NCBI GenBank assembly: GCA_002316225.1
Contig: DCDC01000201.1
Coordinates: 1 to 7,134, forward strand
Origin: Firmicutes bacterium UBA1065
Lineage (GTDB): Bacteria > Bacillota > Clostridia > Tissierellales > Sedimentibacteraceae
Length of the DNA stretch: 7,134 bases
Direction of reading: 5' to 3'
Below are positions 5,740 through 7,134 of the stretch, piece by piece. The first letter of the stretch is position 1. Each line of letters starts with the position of its first letter. Position numbers and translations under genes: made by a program. The notes beneath the pieces were generated by a model that was not told the origin of the DNA, searched no databases, and worked only from the letters and a program-made list of their open reading frames with translations.

Positions 5740-6384
5740 CTACGACTTTTTGCAGATTCGGACCATTGCCGGTCTTATGAGTTTGTCATTTACAGTATAT
5801 CCTTTTTGAAGTACATCAATTACTATTCCGTCATCAAATTCTTCACATTCTTCATAACCGACTCCGTAGTGCAGGTTGTGGTCAAAGGGTTTATGTAATG
5901 CATCTATTTCTTTTAACCCCTTTTTGCTTAGTATTCCCATAAGCTGGTTGTAAACCATCACTACACCTTCCTTGAAGGGATCCGATTCGTTTGTTTCGGT
6001 AGCAATTGCCCTTTCAAAGTTGTCAATTACGGGAAGCAAGTCGCAAATTGTGGCGGCAATTGCATCCCCGTAAGTTGATAGTTTTTCTCTTTCTGTCCGG
6101 TCCTTGAAGTTCAAATAGTCTGCCTGAAGTCTTAACAACTTGTTGTTAAGAGCTTCTATTTCCTGGTTTTTTTTAATCAATTCTTCATTTTCCTTTGTTG
6201 TTTTTTCAGCTTCTGCTGTCTCTTCTTTTATATCATCTTTTTCTTGACCTTCTGCTTTTTGGCTGTTATTTTCCTCTGCAGTATCCGCCTTTGCCTGGTC
6301 GGCTTCACCGGAGCCGGTTATTTCAGTATCTTTGATTTCCTCAGTATTATTGTTTACTTCATCACGCTTTTTACCTCTTGCCAT
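5740..6384 (-). CDS. grpE: Nucleotide exchange factor GrpE
   Basis: GrpE is the dimeric cofactor that releases ADP from DnaK and resets its cycle; it also acts as a thermosensor. The 214-residue protein starts with about 60 residues rich in Glu, Lys, Asn and Asp that look disordered, followed by a long helix and coiled coil (about 60-105, with a QADYLNFKDRTEREK segment). It ends in the beta-wing domain carrying the family signature VLQKGYTVNDKLIRPAMV (191-208). The ATG lies four bases after the hrcA stop, with AAGGAG (6397-6392) seven bases upstream. The TAG stop abuts a 70-bp palindromic repeat, and the last residues CKKS follow the conserved wing at normal length, so the protein does not look truncated. 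Confidence 0.97.
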   Translation of the reverse strand: MARGKKRDEVNNNTEEIKDTEITGSGEADQAKADTAEENNSQKAEGQEKDDIKEETAEAEKTTKENEELIKKNQEIEALNNKLLRLQADYLNFKDRTEREKLSTYGDAIAATICDLLPVIDNFERAIATETNESDPFKEGVVMVYNQLMGILSKKGLKEIDALHKPFDHNLHYGVGYEECEEFDDGIVIDVLQKGYTVNDKLIRPAMVRICKKS

Positions 6385-6388
6385 TTCT

Positions 6389-7134
6389 TCACTCCTTGTC
6401 TTCTATACTTTCTATACCGTAATTTTGATTGATTATATCGCTTATTGCATCGGATATGGATTTAACCGTCGAGATTACATTATTGTAATCCATCCTTGTA
6501 GGTCCTATGACTCCTATCCTTCCGATGAGTTTTCCGTTAATCTTATAGGTTGCGGTAATCAAGCTGCAATCCTTCAATTCCCGGTACTTATTCTCGCTGC
6601 CTATATATATGTCTAAATCATTATGACTGGTATGCTGCAGGAGTTTAGCAAAACTTGATTTATCTTCAATGAATGAAATAAATTCTCTTGCCTTAACTAC
6701 GTCATTGTACTCGGGGAGTTCCAAAATATTGGTTATCCCGTCAGCATATACATTTACATCTTCAAGCTTTGCAATTTGCTCCATCAGATAGGGCAAGAGG
6801 TCCATCAGGGCATCGCTGCTTGTTTCCTTTGATATATAAAGTTCCCGGATTATGGAGTCCTTGATTTTGTCTATATCCTCCATTTTATATCCGTGCATTC
6901 TCTCGGAAAGGGATGCCGATATTTTTTCCAGCTGGTCATATGGTATGGGGCTGTTTAATCTCAGCATTACCTGCTTAACTATATTTGCCTGCAGGATGAT
7001 GAGCATCAGCACCTTGTATTCCGAAACCGGCACCAGTTGGATTCTCTTTATAATGGACTGCTTGAGCTGGGGTGCCACAACGAATGATGTATATTTTGTA
7101 AACTGTGACAGTATCCTTACGGAATTTTTGAACA
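6389..7134 (-). CDS. hrcA: Heat-inducible transcription repressor HrcA (5' end cut by window)
   Basis: HrcA represses class I heat-shock operons by binding CIRCE operators, and its activity depends on the GroEL chaperone. The frame stays open from the TGA at 6391-6389 to the window edge, giving 247 visible residues; the family is about 340-350, so roughly 100 N-terminal residues, including most of the winged-helix DNA-binding domain, are missing. The visible part begins in the typical LSQFTKYTS...APQLKQS segment, followed by IIKRIQLVPV and the HrcA core domain with GRIGVIGPTRMDYNNVIS near the C-terminus. The GTG at 7078 is an internal codon, not the start, because conserved HrcA sequence continues upstream of it. 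As first gene of the operon it would be autoregulated; the promoter and CIRCE lie beyond the window. Confidence 0.95.
   Translation of the reverse strand, partial: FKNSVRILSQFTKYTSFVVAPQLKQSIIKRIQLVPVSEYKVLMLIILQANIVKQVMLRLNSPIPYDQLEKISASLSERMHGYKMEDIDKIKDSIIRELYISKETSSDALMDLLPYLMEQIAKLEDVNVYADGITNILELPEYNDVVKAREFISFIEDKSSFAKLLQHTSHNDLDIYIGSENKYRELKDCSLITATYKINGKLIGRIGVIGPTRMDYNNVISTVKSISDAISDIINQNYGIESIEDKE
6392..6397 (-). promoter_or_regulatory. grpE ribosome binding site inside the hrcA 3' end
   Basis: AAGGAG on the minus strand lies within the last sense codons of hrcA, directly before its TGA, seven bases before the grpE ATG. Ribosomes finishing hrcA would reach the grpE start, so translation of the two is probably coupled. 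Confidence 0.8.

Noticed and set aside
6389..7078. HrcA starting at the GTG at 7078
   Set aside because: Conserved HrcA sequence continues in frame upstream to the window edge, so this GTG is an internal valine codon.

Overview
The window fits the chromosome of an anaerobic low-G+C Firmicute, most likely a clostridium. Four things point there: the gene order hrcA-grpE-dnaK-dnaJ, a DnaK without the extra segment that proteobacterial DnaKs carry in the nucleotide-binding domain, strong AGGAGG-type ribosome binding sites, and a gene closely matching the 3-aminobutyryl-CoA ammonia-lyase of lysine fermentation. I cannot name the genus. All six genes lie on the minus strand, so transcription runs from high to low coordinates.

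Right part (7134 to 2189) is the class I heat-shock operon. It starts with hrcA (repressor, 5' end cut off by the window), then grpE (nucleotide exchange factor), dnaK (Hsp70) and dnaJ (Hsp40 co-chaperone). HrcA would repress the operon at a CIRCE operator upstream of hrcA, which lies outside the window; I saw no CIRCE copy inside it. hrcA and grpE are tightly coupled, with 4 bases between them and the grpE ribosome binding site inside the end of hrcA.

The unusual part is the spacing after grpE and dnaK. The grpE-dnaK gap (142 bp) holds one complete 70-bp palindromic repeat. The dnaK-dnaJ gap (418 bp) is built mostly of the same repeat: two more complete copies, an extra left arm, extra right arms in 25-bp tandem, and a separate perfect 12-bp hairpin. 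In both gaps the repeat runs directly into the TAG stop codon of the upstream gene.

Middle (2188 to 1640): a probable dnaJ terminator overlaps a good sigma-A promoter for a monocistronic kal gene. A perfect inverted repeat lies at the predicted kal transcription start, and a clear intrinsic terminator follows kal.

Left part (1639 to 1): an AT-rich intergenic region carries an exact-consensus promoter (TTGACA-N17-TATAAT) and repeated ATGTAATT motifs. It leads into a type IV pilus/type II secretion assembly ATPase (PilB/GspE family) whose C-terminus is cut off by the window. Its N-terminus has the spacing of a c-di-GMP-binding MshEN domain.

The protein-coding content is conventional. I found no new multi-gene system. 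The repeat array inside the chaperone operon and the compact control regions of kal and pilB are the parts worth following up.
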